From NCBI GenBank assembly GCA_019279435.1, contig JAAALK010000289.1, positions 5,400,342-5,464,341 on the forward strand: a stretch of 64,000 bases of DNA. The letters run 5' to 3'. Position 1 is the first letter of the stretch, and each line of letters opens with the position of its first letter. The notes beneath the pieces were generated by a model. That model was not told the DNA's origin. It saw only the letters and a program-made list of their open reading frames with translations, and searched no databases. This stretch comes from Zizania palustris (Eukaryota > Streptophyta > Magnoliopsida > Poales > Poaceae). Position numbers and translations under genes: made by a program. Positions 47,996-58,538 of this stretch are shown here, in pieces.

Positions 47996-48429
47996 GCACC
48001 CCAATCCCTAGGGTTTGGACTACCCTTTTGCTGAAATTGAATACCACTCTTTGGGTCACTCTTTTCCCCTGTCTTCTCTCTCCTGTGTGCGCCGCCAGGC
48101 CCTTGTGCTCCTCTGTTCGTGGCTCATTTTTGCTCAAATCTCTTGGATGCTTTTAATCCTTGGTCCCTGGAGAATTTATTGTTTGCATCTGGTTGGTTTG
48201 GAGAGTTATTGAGTTGGATTCGGGCTGCTGTATTTATTTCTTGGGAAGAAGCTTCTTCGGCTGGGTGTGTTCTTCACGGTGGTAGTACTAGTTCTTGCTG
48301 TTGCAAATAGTACTACTTTACTGTAGCTACAGTGTTCGGCTGCAGCTTTTCACCTTCTATTGCCCAGCTTTTTGATCGAAGCTGACAGTCTCTTTTGCCT
48401 TTTCCTGGTGTGTCTGCCGAAGCTCGGTT

Positions 48430-49030
48430 CTGTGCGAAGCCCCTCAACTCCGTGAGGCAAGCTCCGATCGAACCTTGTTAAAGGCTTCGCTCAGTTTTTT
48501 CGAACTTCGGTTTCTGTGTCTGAGTTGCTAGCTTCGAATTTCCCCTGTATCGAAATCTTCGCATACTTCGAACTGGCATACTCCGAATCTATCTGTTCGA
48601 AGTGCACACTTCGTTAGGCTTCGAAGTGGGGTTCGAAGTTTTTGTCTGTTCTGACAGACTTCGCTTCTTTGTTCGAAGGTTGTCTGTTTGTGTGTTGTGT
48701 TCGAAGTTTTTGTGTTCGAAGGTTTAGCTCCGAAAGCTTTCGGTTCTAAGTGTGTTCGAAGTTTTGTCTTCGAAGTGTATACTTCGAAGAAGGCTTCGGC
48801 ACTGTTTACTTCGCTCCGAAGCTCGTGACTCGAAGTTTCGTTCGAAGTCTTGTCTTCAAAGTGCTTACTTCGAACCAAGCTCCGGCACTGCTTTTACTTC
48901 GCTTCGAAGTACACTTTGCTTCTTACTTCTTCGAACTAGGCTAGACAGTGACACCTTCGGCATTTCGGACAGACTCCGACACCAACCTCCGAAGCAGACC
49001 TCGACGTGCGAAGGGGGCTTCGCCAAGACC
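48430..49030. repeat. TTCGAA-palindrome cluster in the SRV-d LTR
   Basis: Dense short palindromes and half-sites (TTCGAA, CTTCG, CGAAG) occur between the TATA box and the LTR end. The same block is in the 3' LTR (57640-58240) and, diverged, in SRV-a, SRV-c and SRV-e. Palindromic motif clusters in LTRs are a reported Sirevirus trait. Confidence 0.8.
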
Positions 49031-49333
49031 CGAACAGGAGACAACTTTGGACAGTAACTTCTCTTTTCACTCTATACATACTTAGATCATTTCATTGAGA
49101 AGTATAGGCCTGTTACAACTTGTTTATCTGCCTAGTTGCACCACTTTAGGTTTACACTGTTTATCATCAGTTGCTTCTAGGTTAGAAACCTTTAGACTTA
49201 GGCCTACTGTCTACTTTCTGCTGCATAGTATTTTTGAGGTGCGTTGGGTATTGGGAACAGGCCATAGATTCGAAAGAATTTTTAAGGCGCCCATTCACCC
49301 CCCCCCTCTGGTCGCTACTTTCGGTCCTACAAG

Positions 49334-49345
49334 TGGTATCAGAGC
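49334..49345 (+). other. Primer-binding site of SRV-d
   Basis: TGGTATCAGAGC lies two bases after the LTR end and matches plant initiator tRNA-Met. Confidence 0.9.
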
Positions 49346-49396
49346 GAGGTTAGGGTTTTTCCATACCTTAACCGGTTCTAAACCCCAGTAGTGACT

Positions 49397-52147
49397 ATGA
49401 CGTCTCCTGGCAAGGTCCCGTCCTTGGAAGCCTATGGCTATAATTATTGGAAGACTCGCATGCGAGCCTATCTCATGAGCCAGGGTTCGGACATATGGGA
49501 CATTTGCGTTCACACCACATTTGTCATTCTGCCAGTTACTGAGCAAGGTACTGCTGGTATCATTGCTCAGCATCTGAGCAACAGTAAGGCTGTGAACATT
49601 TTATTTTCTGGTTTAGGTCCCACTGAATTTGAGCGAGTGAGTCATCTCTCCACTGCGAGAGAGATCTGGGCTACCCTCAAGGCACACCATGAGGGAACAG
49701 CACAGGTCAAGGCTCGGCTCTATCAGACCTACCGGCGTGAATATGAGAATTTCACACAGAAGCCGGGTGAATCTGTTGAGGCTTTGTTTGGTCGCTTTCA
49801 GTCGATCATTAACAAGCTTCGGGACAACAAGGCTGAGGGTACTCAGTTAGTCTCAGATCATGAGCAGGCGCTCAAGGTTCTTCATACCTTGGACCCAAAG
49901 ATCTGGGAGATCAAGGTATCATCTATCGTTGAGAGTACTTCATACGATACCTTGACCATTTCTGAGTTATTTAGCAAGCTAAAGGCCACTGAGGTAGATA
50001 TCCAGTTGAGATCAAATCTCACTGGTTCTGGATCAAAATCCCTGGCCCTTGCTACACCTTCTGTTGATCCCTCCGCTGTGAGTTGTGCTGGGTTCTCTTT
50101 GATGTCTATCACTGAGGACCAGCTTGAGTTGTTGGGAGATGATGATTTGTGTCTCTTTAACAACCGGGTGCGTCGTGTCTATGATAAAAGAATGTTCAAA
50201 AGACACGGCACAAAATCCGGATGCTTTGAATGTGGTGATCCAGGACACTTCATCGCCGACTGCCCCAAGCGCAGTGGATACAAGAAGGGCGCCGGTAGCA
50301 GCTTCCACGACTCCGGCAAGCATGAGAGCCCCTCCTTCAACAAGGGCAAGCCGAAGACTCGGTTCTTCAAGAAGGCCCTGAAGGATTACCGGCGAGAGAA
50401 CAAGAAGCGCGACAAGGCCTTCTTCGCCGAGATGGAGAAGAGCTACTCCAAGAGATCCACGTCTTCTTCCTCTTCATCGAGCTCAAGTGATGAGGAGATC
50501 ACCATCAAGAAGGGGAAGGACAAGGATGATCCGGCGGGCCTCTGCTTCATGGCCTTCGGAGACAAGCCGAAGAGCCGCTCACACCAGCGCCGAAGATCCC
50601 GCAAGAGCTTTTGCTCCATGGCTCTTGGGGATAGAGAAGAAAAGAGCTCCTCCGACGACTCCGACGACGACGATAGCAAGGTATCGTCTTATGAGCGTGA
50701 AATTGTAGATTTACTTGAGAGTAATCGTCAGGAGTTGAAATATCGGGAGAAACTGCTTAGGGGGGCTAAGAAAAGGATAGACGAGTTAGAGAGTGAGCTT
50801 GTCGTGGCCAACGGTAGAATAGAAAGTCTATCTTCTTCCCCTTGCTTGGGTAATAGCAGTGAGTGCCCGAAGTGTGAGGTGCTTCTGTGTGACCTGTCGA
50901 CTCTGAAGTCCAGGTACACAGAAAGGGTTGATGAGAGGGACGCTTTGGCCACTGAGCTTGAAAGCGCTCAGCAGGAGCTGAAAGATGCTCATGCCACTGT
51001 CGTCGCACCCTGTGTTGATTGCCCATCTCATCTAGCTGCCTTAGCTGAGCTGAAATCCAAGGGCAATGAGCATTTGGGTGATTTAGAGAGGTTGAGAGCT
51101 GAGCTTGCCCAGACTAGGCTAGAGCTTGAGACACTGTCAGTTCCACCCACTGTTTGTGAGAACTGCCTGTCTCTTAGAATGGAGCTAATTAAGCTAAAAG
51201 CCGGGAAGTCTGTTCAAGTAGAGAATGAGTGTGAGACCTGCTTGTCTCAGGTGGAGGTTCTAGCTTCCTTGAGAGAGGAGCTAGCAGATTCTCAGAATGA
51301 GAACTTTTACCTCCGTTCTATCCTGAGTTGGATCAGTGCCAGAGAGCCACAACTTGGCATGATGATCCAGCAGTTCAAGAGGAAGGATGGGTTTGGAGTA
51401 GGTTACACCTACACCAAGGCTGACTTTGAGAGTGCCCTCAGTCGGGCAGTGGAGTGGAGTAAAATGACTCCAGAGCAGAGGTATCCCAAGACTCACTCCA
51501 CTGAGACCTCCCAGGCTTGTCAGCCCAAGGATGGAGTGATCCATGAACCATCCAAAGCTCCTCCCAAGAAACCTATCTGGGTTCCTAAGCCCAAACACCT
51601 CCACTCCTCTTTAGATTCTCTTCCTGGACCCTCTCAGCCCAAGAAGACCACACCAAACACTACCAAGCCCAAGAACCCCAAGCCTCAACCACATCCCAAG
51701 AAGCCAACCTATCATTGTGAGTATTGTCAGAGAGACGGGCATCTTGCGGAGTTTTGCTTCAGGAGGAAGCGGGTTGAGAGAGCAGAGAGGGCTCGTAGTG
51801 ATCAGGTGCAGTTCTACCAGCAGGGTGGTAGACTGCGTGTTCCTCGGCGCAGGGAGAGGCTGGAGGCCAGGCCGCGTCGTGTAGGTGGTGGTAGAGGAGA
51901 CGGCTTTCTTGCCCATGCTCCTGTTGGTGGTGTTCGTTCCGGCAGAGTTCCAGACCGTGTTGGCTACGGTTCTGGACCTCGTGGCCGTAGGGTTAGGAAG
52001 GACCGTGGATCGCGCTTTGAGCCGCGTTTTGGTCCAAACTCTTTTGATGGTTTTCGCTTTCCATCTTTTGAGCAGATGGCTCGACACTGGTTTAGCTCTT
52101 TTGCTAAACCTGGTGCCGGACCATTTGCTCCCACTTACAGACATTGA
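49397..52147 (+). CDS. gag: SRV-d Gag, long form (916 residues)
   Basis: I chose the ATG at 49397 because all copies share it; an in-frame GTG two codons earlier is not needed. Residues 1-250 are the UBN2-like Ty1/copia capsid region. CCHC knuckle 1 is at 276-289 (CFECGDPGHFIADC). A Lys-rich and poly-Ser region and an acidic stretch follow to about 428. Residues 430-640 are a long coiled coil. An LC8-like motif, KSVQVE, is at 604-609. A Pro/Lys-rich region precedes knuckle 2 at 774-787 (CEYCQRDGHLAEFC). The tail is Arg/Gly-rich. Ty1/copia Gags are normally much shorter. The C-terminal extension starts almost exactly at the predicted splice donor. Confidence 0.94.
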   Translation: MTSPGKVPSLEAYGYNYWKTRMRAYLMSQGSDIWDICVHTTFVILPVTEQGTAGIIAQHLSNSKAVNILFSGLGPTEFERVSHLSTAREIWATLKAHHEGTAQVKARLYQTYRREYENFTQKPGESVEALFGRFQSIINKLRDNKAEGTQLVSDHEQALKVLHTLDPKIWEIKVSSIVESTSYDTLTISELFSKLKATEVDIQLRSNLTGSGSKSLALATPSVDPSAVSCAGFSLMSITEDQLELLGDDDLCLFNNRVRRVYDKRMFKRHGTKSGCFECGDPGHFIADCPKRSGYKKGAGSSFHDSGKHESPSFNKGKPKTRFFKKALKDYRRENKKRDKAFFAEMEKSYSKRSTSSSSSSSSSDEEITIKKGKDKDDPAGLCFMAFGDKPKSRSHQRRRSRKSFCSMALGDREEKSSSDDSDDDDSKVSSYEREIVDLLESNRQELKYREKLLRGAKKRIDELESELVVANGRIESLSSSPCLGNSSECPKCEVLLCDLSTLKSRYTERVDERDALATELESAQQELKDAHATVVAPCVDCPSHLAALAELKSKGNEHLGDLERLRAELAQTRLELETLSVPPTVCENCLSLRMELIKLKAGKSVQVENECETCLSQVEVLASLREELADSQNENFYLRSILSWISAREPQLGMMIQQFKRKDGFGVGYTYTKADFESALSRAVEWSKMTPEQRYPKTHSTETSQACQPKDGVIHEPSKAPPKKPIWVPKPKHLHSSLDSLPGPSQPKKTTPNTTKPKNPKPQPHPKKPTYHCEYCQRDGHLAEFCFRRKRVERAERARSDQVQFYQQGGRLRVPRRRERLEARPRRVGGGRGDGFLAHAPVGGVRSGRVPDRVGYGSGPRGRRVRKDRGSRFEPRFGPNSFDGFRFPSFEQMARHWFSSFAKPGAGPFAPTYRH

Positions 52148-52155
52148 TCGTGCAG
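50681..52155 (+). other. Putative gag-pol intron of SRV-d (1475 nt)
   Basis: The donor is AGCAAG|GTATCGTC and the acceptor is ATCGTGCAG|GACCGG. Exon 1 ends on a full codon (428 codons from the ATG) and exon 2 begins on a full pol codon, so splicing is phase 0. The length is not a multiple of three, which corrects the gag/pol frame difference. SRV-e lacks exactly this segment. The alternative, a deletion at the 3-nt microhomology AGG, cannot be ruled out from one copy alone. Confidence 0.82.
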
Positions 52156-55100
52156 GACCGGGGACTGGAGGATGTTTGGATCATGGACTCAGGATGCTCT
52201 CGCCACATGACGGGACATCGCAGATGGTTCTCCAGTCTCACTCCCCCGAGCTCCAAAGAGTACATCACATTCGGGAACAGCGGTCAAGGGAAAGTAAGTG
52301 GCATAGGCTCAATCAACATTTCAGACCATTTCTCTTTAAAGAATGTTGCTTTGGTTAAAAATCTGAACTTTAATTTAATCTCTGTTTCGCAACTTCTTGA
52401 GGATGGTTTGGAAGTGCGTTTTAAGAAGGGCAATTCTTCTGTGATTGATTCTAGAGGGTCTTTGGTTTGTCAGATTTTACCCTTCGGTAAAGTTTTTCGA
52501 ATTGACTTCTCTAGTTCTTTTGGCCCTTCTCGCTGTTTGATTGCTGGATCTTCTTCTGAGCTCTGGAAGTGGCATAGGAGGTTAGGTCATTTGAGTTTTG
52601 ATCTGCTAGTCAGGTTAAGCTCTATGGACCTCATCCGAGGATTGCCCAAGCTTAAAATGGAGAAGGATCTAGTTTGTCATCCCTGTCGTCATGGGAAAAT
52701 GGTTGCCGCTTCTCACTCACCTGTGACTCAGGTGATGACTACGTATCCAGGCGAGCTTTTACATTTGGACACTGTAGGTCCAGCTCGGGTACGCTCAGTC
52801 GGTGGGAAGTGGTATGCTCTTGTGATTGTTGACGACTTTTCTCGTTTCTCGTGGGTTTTCTTTTTGGAGTCTAAGGATGAAACTTTTCAATTTGTCCATG
52901 ACCTGATTTTGAAGCTGAAGAATGAGAACAATGGCCGGATGCGAGCAATTCGCTCCGACAACGGTTCTGAGTTCAAGAATTCTCAGTTTGTCAGCTTCTG
53001 TAGTGATCAGGGTCTGGACCATCAGTTTTCCTCTCCTTACACTCCCCCACAGAACGGCGTTGTGGAACGAAAGAACCGCACGCTAGTTGAGATGGCCAGG
53101 ACGATGCTCGACGAGCACAGGACTCCTAGGCGTTTTTGGGCTGAAGCCATGAACACGGCTTGCTATCTTGCCAACCGTATTTTTCTTCGAGCTTACATTG
53201 GTAAGACTTCATATGAGTTGCGGTTTGGCAGACAGCCCAAGGTGACCCACTTGCGAGCGTTTGGCTGCAAGTGCTTTGTGCTCAAGAAGGGAGGGCATTT
53301 GGACAAGTTTGAGTCTCGTTGCTGGGATGGTATTTTACTTGGTTATGCATTGCATTCTCGAGGCTTCCGTGTTTGGAACCTCGAATCCCAGCTGCTTGTC
53401 GAGACGTGTGAGGTTTCTTTTGACGAGTCCTTGCCTTCTTTGACTCCTTCTTTTGAGCTTTCTGGTGATGATGAGCTCGGAGAGTCCATCTTCGAGGAAG
53501 ATGAGGATACTCCAGCTGCTGTTGAGGGCGGGCCTTCTGCATCCCCCGCAGAGCCCACACCTTCTGTGACTTCGACTGATGATGAAGGCGGACCTCTGAT
53601 TACTTCTTCCACTTCGATCGAGCCCCTTCAGTCAAGTCCAGAGGTGCCGGCTGCTGACTCCGGTGAGGTGACTTCAGATCACCAGGGAACCCGAGCAGTT
53701 CAGCGTGACCACCCCTCAGAGCTCATCATTGGTGATTTGACTGAAAGAACTTTGCGTTCTTCTGCCTCTCTCGCTGTGTTTGCTGAATCTGCGTTTGTTG
53801 CATCTTTTGAGCCCAGAGACATTTCTCATGCTCTTTCTGATTCTAATTGGATTAATGCTATGCAAGAAGAGCTTGAGAATTTTGTCCGCAATCGGGTTTG
53901 GACACTAGTTGAGCCGCCACCAGGATGCAACCCCATAGGCACCAAGTGGGTATTCAAGAACAAACAAGGTGAAGATGGGGTTGTGGTGCGCAACAAGGCT
54001 CGACTAGTTGCCCAGGGTTATTGCCAGAAGGAAGGTATTGACTTTGAAGAAACCTTCGCTCCTGTGGCCCGTCTTGAGTCCATTCGCATTCTTTTAGCTT
54101 TTGCCGTTTCGAAAGGTTTTAAGCTTTTTCAAATGGACGTTAAGAGTGCTTTTCTGAATGGGTTCATAGAGGAGGAGGTATATGTTAGGCAACCCCCCGG
54201 TTTTGAGAACCCTAAGTTTCCTCGACATGTTTTTAAGTTGCATAAAGCTTTATACGGGTTGAAGCAAGCCCCCAGGGCTTGGTACGACCGGTTGAAGCAA
54301 TTTTTGTTGGGGAAGGGCTTTGTGATGGGGTCTGTGGACAAAACTCTTTTCTTGCTCAGAGATGCTTCAGACTTTTTAGTTGCTCAGATTTACGTGGACG
54401 ATATTATCTTTGGCGGTACTACTGATTCTCTTGTGTCCAAGTTTTCTGAGCAGATGCACAGTGAGTTTGAGATGAGCCTCATGGGTGAGCTCAAGTACTT
54501 TCTAGGGCTCCAGATCAAGCAGACCAAGGACGGCACCTTCATCCACCAAGGTAAGTATACTCGTGACATGCTTAAAAAATTTGACTTTGGTGGTGAATTG
54601 AAGCCGCAGATGACCCCGATGGGTACCTCTGGAGGTTTGGACAAGGACGAGAGCGGTGTCAAGGTCAATGAGAGAGAATTTCGAGGGATGATCGGTTCGC
54701 TGCTGTACTTAACAGCAACAAGACCAGACATACAGTTCGCCGTGGGTCTTTGCGCGCGTTTTCAGTCTTCACCACGCACATCTCACCGGCAGGCTGTCAA
54801 GCGCATTTTCAGGTATCTCACCTATGCGCCTGATCTTGGTCTTTATTATTCAGCATCATCATCACTTGATTTATCTGGCTTTTCGGACGCCGACTTTGGT
54901 GGGTGCCGGTTGGATCGCAAGTCGACTTCCGGTACTTGCCAGTTTCTTGGTTCTTCCCTTGTATCTTGGTCTTCTCGAAAGCAATCTGGAGTTGCTCTTT
55001 CGACCACAGAGGCTGAGTATGTAGCTGCTGCTAGCTGCTGCTCACAGATGGTTTGGATGATTTCCACTCTTCGAGACTTTGGGTTGCTCTTTCCTACCAG

Positions 55101-55341
55101 GGTTCCATTGTTTTGCGACAGCACGAGTGCTATTAGTGTAGGGAAAAACCCATGTCTCCATTCAAAAACCAAACATATTGATGTGCGCTTTCACTTCTTG
55201 CGGGATCAATATGAGAAAGGTGTCATTGACCTTATTCATGTTGATACCCATCATCAGTTGGCTGACATTTTCACCAAACCCCTAGATCAGTCTACATTTG
55301 AGCGTTTACGAGGGGATTTGGGTGTTGTTTATCCTTTTTAG
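52156..55341 (+). CDS. pol: SRV-d Pol: protease, integrase, RT and RNase H
   Basis: The pol frame is open from 52108 and overlaps the gag end by 40 nt in the -1 frame. I start it at the splice acceptor because no good ATG exists and SRV-e joins gag here. Protease: DSG at 52186-52194. GAG-pre-integrase: WHRRLGHLS and CHPC. Integrase: VDDFSRF, SDNGSEF and NGVVERKN supply the D, D and E. RT: QMDVKSAFLNG, LYGLKQAPRAWYDRL and intact YVDD at 54391-54402. RNase H: SDADFGGC, STTEAEYVAA and KHIDVRFHFLRD. It has 1061 codons before TAG at 55339. Every catalytic motif I checked is present. Confidence 0.95.
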   Translation, partial: DRGLEDVWIMDSGCSRHMTGHRRWFSSLTPPSSKEYITFGNSGQGKVSGIGSINISDHFSLKNVALVKNLNFNLISVSQLLEDGLEVRFKKGNSSVIDSRGSLVCQILPFGKVFRIDFSSSFGPSRCLIAGSSSELWKWHRRLGHLSFDLLVRLSSMDLIRGLPKLKMEKDLVCHPCRHGKMVAASHSPVTQVMTTYPGELLHLDTVGPARVRSVGGKWYALVIVDDFSRFSWVFFLESKDETFQFVHDLILKLKNENNGRMRAIRSDNGSEFKNSQFVSFCSDQGLDHQFSSPYTPPQNGVVERKNRTLVEMARTMLDEHRTPRRFWAEAMNTACYLANRIFLRAYIGKTSYELRFGRQPKVTHLRAFGCKCFVLKKGGHLDKFESRCWDGILLGYALHSRGFRVWNLESQLLVETCEVSFDESLPSLTPSFELSGDDELGESIFEEDEDTPAAVEGGPSASPAEPTPSVTSTDDEGGPLITSSTSIEPLQSSPEVPAADSGEVTSDHQGTRAVQRDHPSELIIGDLTERTLRSSASLAVFAESAFVASFEPRDISHALSDSNWINAMQEELENFVRNRVWTLVEPPPGCNPIGTKWVFKNKQGEDGVVVRNKARLVAQGYCQKEGIDFEETFAPVARLESIRILLAFAVSKGFKLFQMDVKSAFLNGFIEEEVYVRQPPGFENPKFPRHVFKLHKALYGLKQAPRAWYDRLKQFLLGKGFVMGSVDKTLFLLRDASDFLVAQIYVDDIIFGGTTDSLVSKFSEQMHSEFEMSLMGELKYFLGLQIKQTKDGTFIHQGKYTRDMLKKFDFGGELKPQMTPMGTSGGLDKDESGVKVNEREFRGMIGSLLYLTATRPDIQFAVGLCARFQSSPRTSHRQAVKRIFRYLTYAPDLGLYYSASSSLDLSGFSDADFGGCRLDRKSTSGTCQFLGSSLVSWSSRKQSGVALSTTEAEYVAAASCCSQMVWMISTLRDFGLLFPTRVPLFCDSTSAISVGKNPCLHSKTKHIDVRFHFLRDQYEKGVIDLIHVDTHHQLADIFTKPLDQSTFERLRGDLGVVYPF

Positions 55342-56651
55342 GATATTTTGCGTCAGTTTTCTTTGCTCTTTACTCTTTTCTTGAGTCTTTTTGTGTGTGT
55401 TCATATCATACATATTCACATATCACACTTTAGAGATGCTTCCGTTATATGATTGAACTACTTTACTTATTCTAGCTGGTATATGCTTTTGATTACTTGT
55501 CAATGATCATGCTTTGTTTCAGTTCGCTTGATATGTCTGATATCTGTCATATGCATGGTTTTTACGCTTTCAACTTGAAAAATGATCACCATTGCTTCTG
55601 GTAACTAGCATGTGTAGGCTGAATGCTTTTGCTATTTGTTACATGCCTTGTAGCTAGTTCATCACATAGATGCAGATATGCAACTTGGACATCTTTATGC
55701 TTTAACATGGAAAATGTGCTATAAAAATGAATGAAAAATTCCATGCCTTTTTGTGTTTAAGATTGAAAAGATCCAAGTGGGTTTGCTTTGTCGCACTATA
55801 TTGTTCTGGATTGCTTACCATAGCACTTTGGTATGAACTAGGACAGTGTAGTGTATGCCAAGACCAATGTCTTAAGCTTCTGATGGCCCAGTTCTGGCCT
55901 TGGCTTGACTTGGTCGGTTAGCATAAGGTTTGACATGCAAATAACCCTTGGCAAAAATGACAAAGGAAAATGAAAAAGCCTGAACTTTAAAGGGATAACA
56001 AGTTTGCTGAAGCACTTTGTTTTGAACAATGCTTATCTTGGTAGATATCAGTTAGCTTCTGCATCTCATGCTTTACCTTGCTTGTTTACTAGACAATGTG
56101 GTGATGTTTTTATTTGCAAAAATTGACAAATGCGTGCTAAATGACTTTCTTTAGATATCATCTCTTGCACTGATCATGCCATGTGTCTTAGACAGTATCT
56201 CTTTTGCTATACCTGTTAGATACTGTATTTGTAGTCAATCATATCTAAGAAGCATGCTTTCTACACTCCACCTGCACCCCAGCTGCATTCACTGCATATT
56301 TTGAGGGGGAGTTGCATTTCAGGGGGAGTCTGTGTCTCTTTTTGAGTGCTTGATGAGTTCACTTGTCAACAAGGGGGAGAAAATTGGGATCAGAGTTTAA
56401 GGGGGAGTTCTTACTCTGTTGATATCCTTGTTGTTCTGCAATCGCACTCATTTTGAGCTTTTGTGTTTTGGTTAACCATAATGACCGGTTCTTGCTTTTG
56501 TTTGGCTTTTGGTCATTAAGGTTAAACTTTTACCTTATTTTTCTTCTTCTTTGTTCTCTTGTGTTTTGTTTTCGTGTTTCCACATTTGTTCACAGGTACT
56601 GAAGAGCTGAGAATTGAGGAGTGTTGACAATGCTCTCATCAAGGGGGAGAT
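55342..56651 (+). other. SRV-d 3' untranslated region and polypurine tracts
   Basis: No env-like ORF. GGGGGAG-type purine runs occur near 56307, 56321, 56371 and 56401, and at 56641-56651 next to the LTR. The sequence is collinear with the same region of SRV-a and SRV-b. Confidence 0.8.
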
Positions 56652-58538
56652 TGAGGAGCCATGCTGAATAGCATGGGCCTCATGGCTCTAGAAGTGATGA
56701 GTCATTGTCAACGATAGTCAACAAGGACTGAAGAAGAGAGGAGATCTGCTGTTTTATGGGCCGCGTGTGACTCAGGTACACGGGCAGCGAGCGACTGTCG
56801 GGCAGAGGAGGCTGCGAAGTCGGGCTGGCCCAATCCGGGTGCATGGGCCAGAAGCAGTAGAAGACCCACTGGGCTGTTGACCAGGACTGACTCAGGTACA
56901 CGGGCGGTGAGCGATTGCCGGGCTGAGAGAGCTGCGGAGTCGGGCCGGCCCAATCCGGGTACCTGGTGCAAAGCTGGTGGAGGCTTTGTCAGTTTCGGCG
57001 CAAAACTGACAACCGTTGATTCTGTATCCGACTGTCCAGAAGAATAGCTTCAGGATATGTCATCTGTTACTCTAGGCCCACAGTCAGTCAGTTGTGTCTG
57101 TAAAAATACCTAAGGGCAGTAGAGTCTTTTTCTGTATTTTTGAGTCTGTAAAAACCCTAAGGGGCTGGTAGAATATTCCTAGTGTTGGGCTGCCTATAAA
57201 TAGCACCCCAATCCCTAGGGTTTGGACTACCCTTTTGCTGAAATTGAATACCACTCTTTGGGTCACTCTTTTCCCCTGTCTTCTCTCTCCTGTGTGCGCC
57301 GCCAGGCCCTTGTGCTCCTCTGTTCGTGGCTCATTTTTGCTCAAATCTCTTGGATGCTTTTAATCCTTGGTCCCTGGAGAATTTATTGTTTGCATCTGGT
57401 TGGTTTGGAGAGTTATTGAGTTGGATTCGGGCTGCTGTATTTATTTCTTGGGAAGAAGCTTCTTCGGCTGGGTGTGTTCTTCACGGTGGTAGTACTAGTT
57501 CTTGCTGTTGCAAATAGTACTGCTTTACTGTAGCTACAGTGTTCGGCTGCAGCTTTTCACCTTCTATTGCCCAGCTTTTTGATCGAAGCTGACAGTCTCT
57601 TTTGCCTTTTCCTGGTGTGTCTGCCGAAGCTCGGTTCTGTGCGAAGCCCCTCAACTCCGTGAGGCAAGCTCCGATCGAACCTTGTTAAAGGCTTCGCTCA
57701 GTTTTTTTCGAACTTCGGTTTCTGTGTCTGAGTTGCTAGCTTCGAATTTCCCCTGTATCGAAATCTTCGCATACTTCGAACTGGCATACTCCGAATCTAT
57801 CTGTTCGAAGTGCACACTTCGTTAGGCTTCGAAGTGGGGTTCGAAGTTTTTGTCTGTTCTGACAGACTTCGCTTCTTTGTTCGAAGGTTGTCTGTTTGTG
57901 TGTTGTGTTCGAAGTTTTTGTGTTCGAAGGTTTAGCTCCGAAAGCTTTCGGTTCTAAGTGTGTTCGAAGTTTTGTCTTCGAAGTGTATACTTCGAAGAAG
58001 GCTTCGGCACTGTTTACTTCGCTCCGAAGCTCGTGACTCGAAGTTTCGTTCGAAGTCTTGTCTTCAAAGTGCTTACTTCGAACCAAGCTCCGGCACTGCT
58101 TTTACTTCGCTTCGAAGTACACTTTGCTTCTTACTTCTTCGAACTAGGCTAGACAGTGACACCTTCGGCATTTCGGACAGACTCCGACACCAACCTCCGA
58201 AGCAGACCTCGACGTGCGAAGGGGGCTTCGCCAAGACCCGAACAGGAGACAACTTTGGACAGTAACTTCTCTTTTCACTCTATACATACTTAGATCATTT
58301 CATTGAGAAGTATAGGCCTGTTACAACTTGTTTATCTGCCTAGTTGCACCACTTTAGGTTTACACTGTTTATCATCAGTTGCTTCTAGGTTAGAAACCTT
58401 TAGACTTAGGCCTACTGTCTACTTTCTGCTGCATAGTATTTTTGAGGTGCGTTGGGTATTGGGAACAGGCCATAGATTCGAAAGAATTTTTAAGGCGCCC
58501 ATTCACCCCCCCCTCTGGTCGCTACTTTCGGTCCTACA
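56652..58538 (+). repeat. SRV-d 3' LTR (1887 bp)
   Basis: Near-identical to 47445-49331. It ends CCTACA, followed by the ATGGT target-site copy. Confidence 0.96.

Larger units (their letters stand above)
47445..49331 (+). repeat. SRV-d 5' LTR (1887 bp)
   Basis: It has the U3 tandem pair, the GTCAGTTT hairpin near 47778 and a TATA box at 47988. The block at 48430-49030 is very rich in the palindrome TTCGAA (about 16 copies by my count), and the terminal block ends CGGTCCTACA. Confidence 0.96.
47445..58538 (+). mobile_element. SRV-d: full-length Sirevirus with open gag and pol (11094 bp)
   Basis: LTRs of 1887 bp (47445-49331 and 56652-58538) differ by two substitutions (A to G near 47961 and 48313, compared with 57168 and 57522) and two homopolymer lengths by eye. 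PBS, gag, pol, PPT and TSD are all present and both long frames are open. It is the best candidate for an autonomous copy in the window. It lies inside the protease region of SRV-c. Confidence 0.96.

Noticed and set aside
52108..52147. Gag-Pol made only by -1 ribosomal frameshifting
   Set aside because: No canonical slippery heptamer is visible in the overlap, and SRV-e shows a joined frame at an exact GT...AG boundary. Frameshifting is kept only as an alternative.
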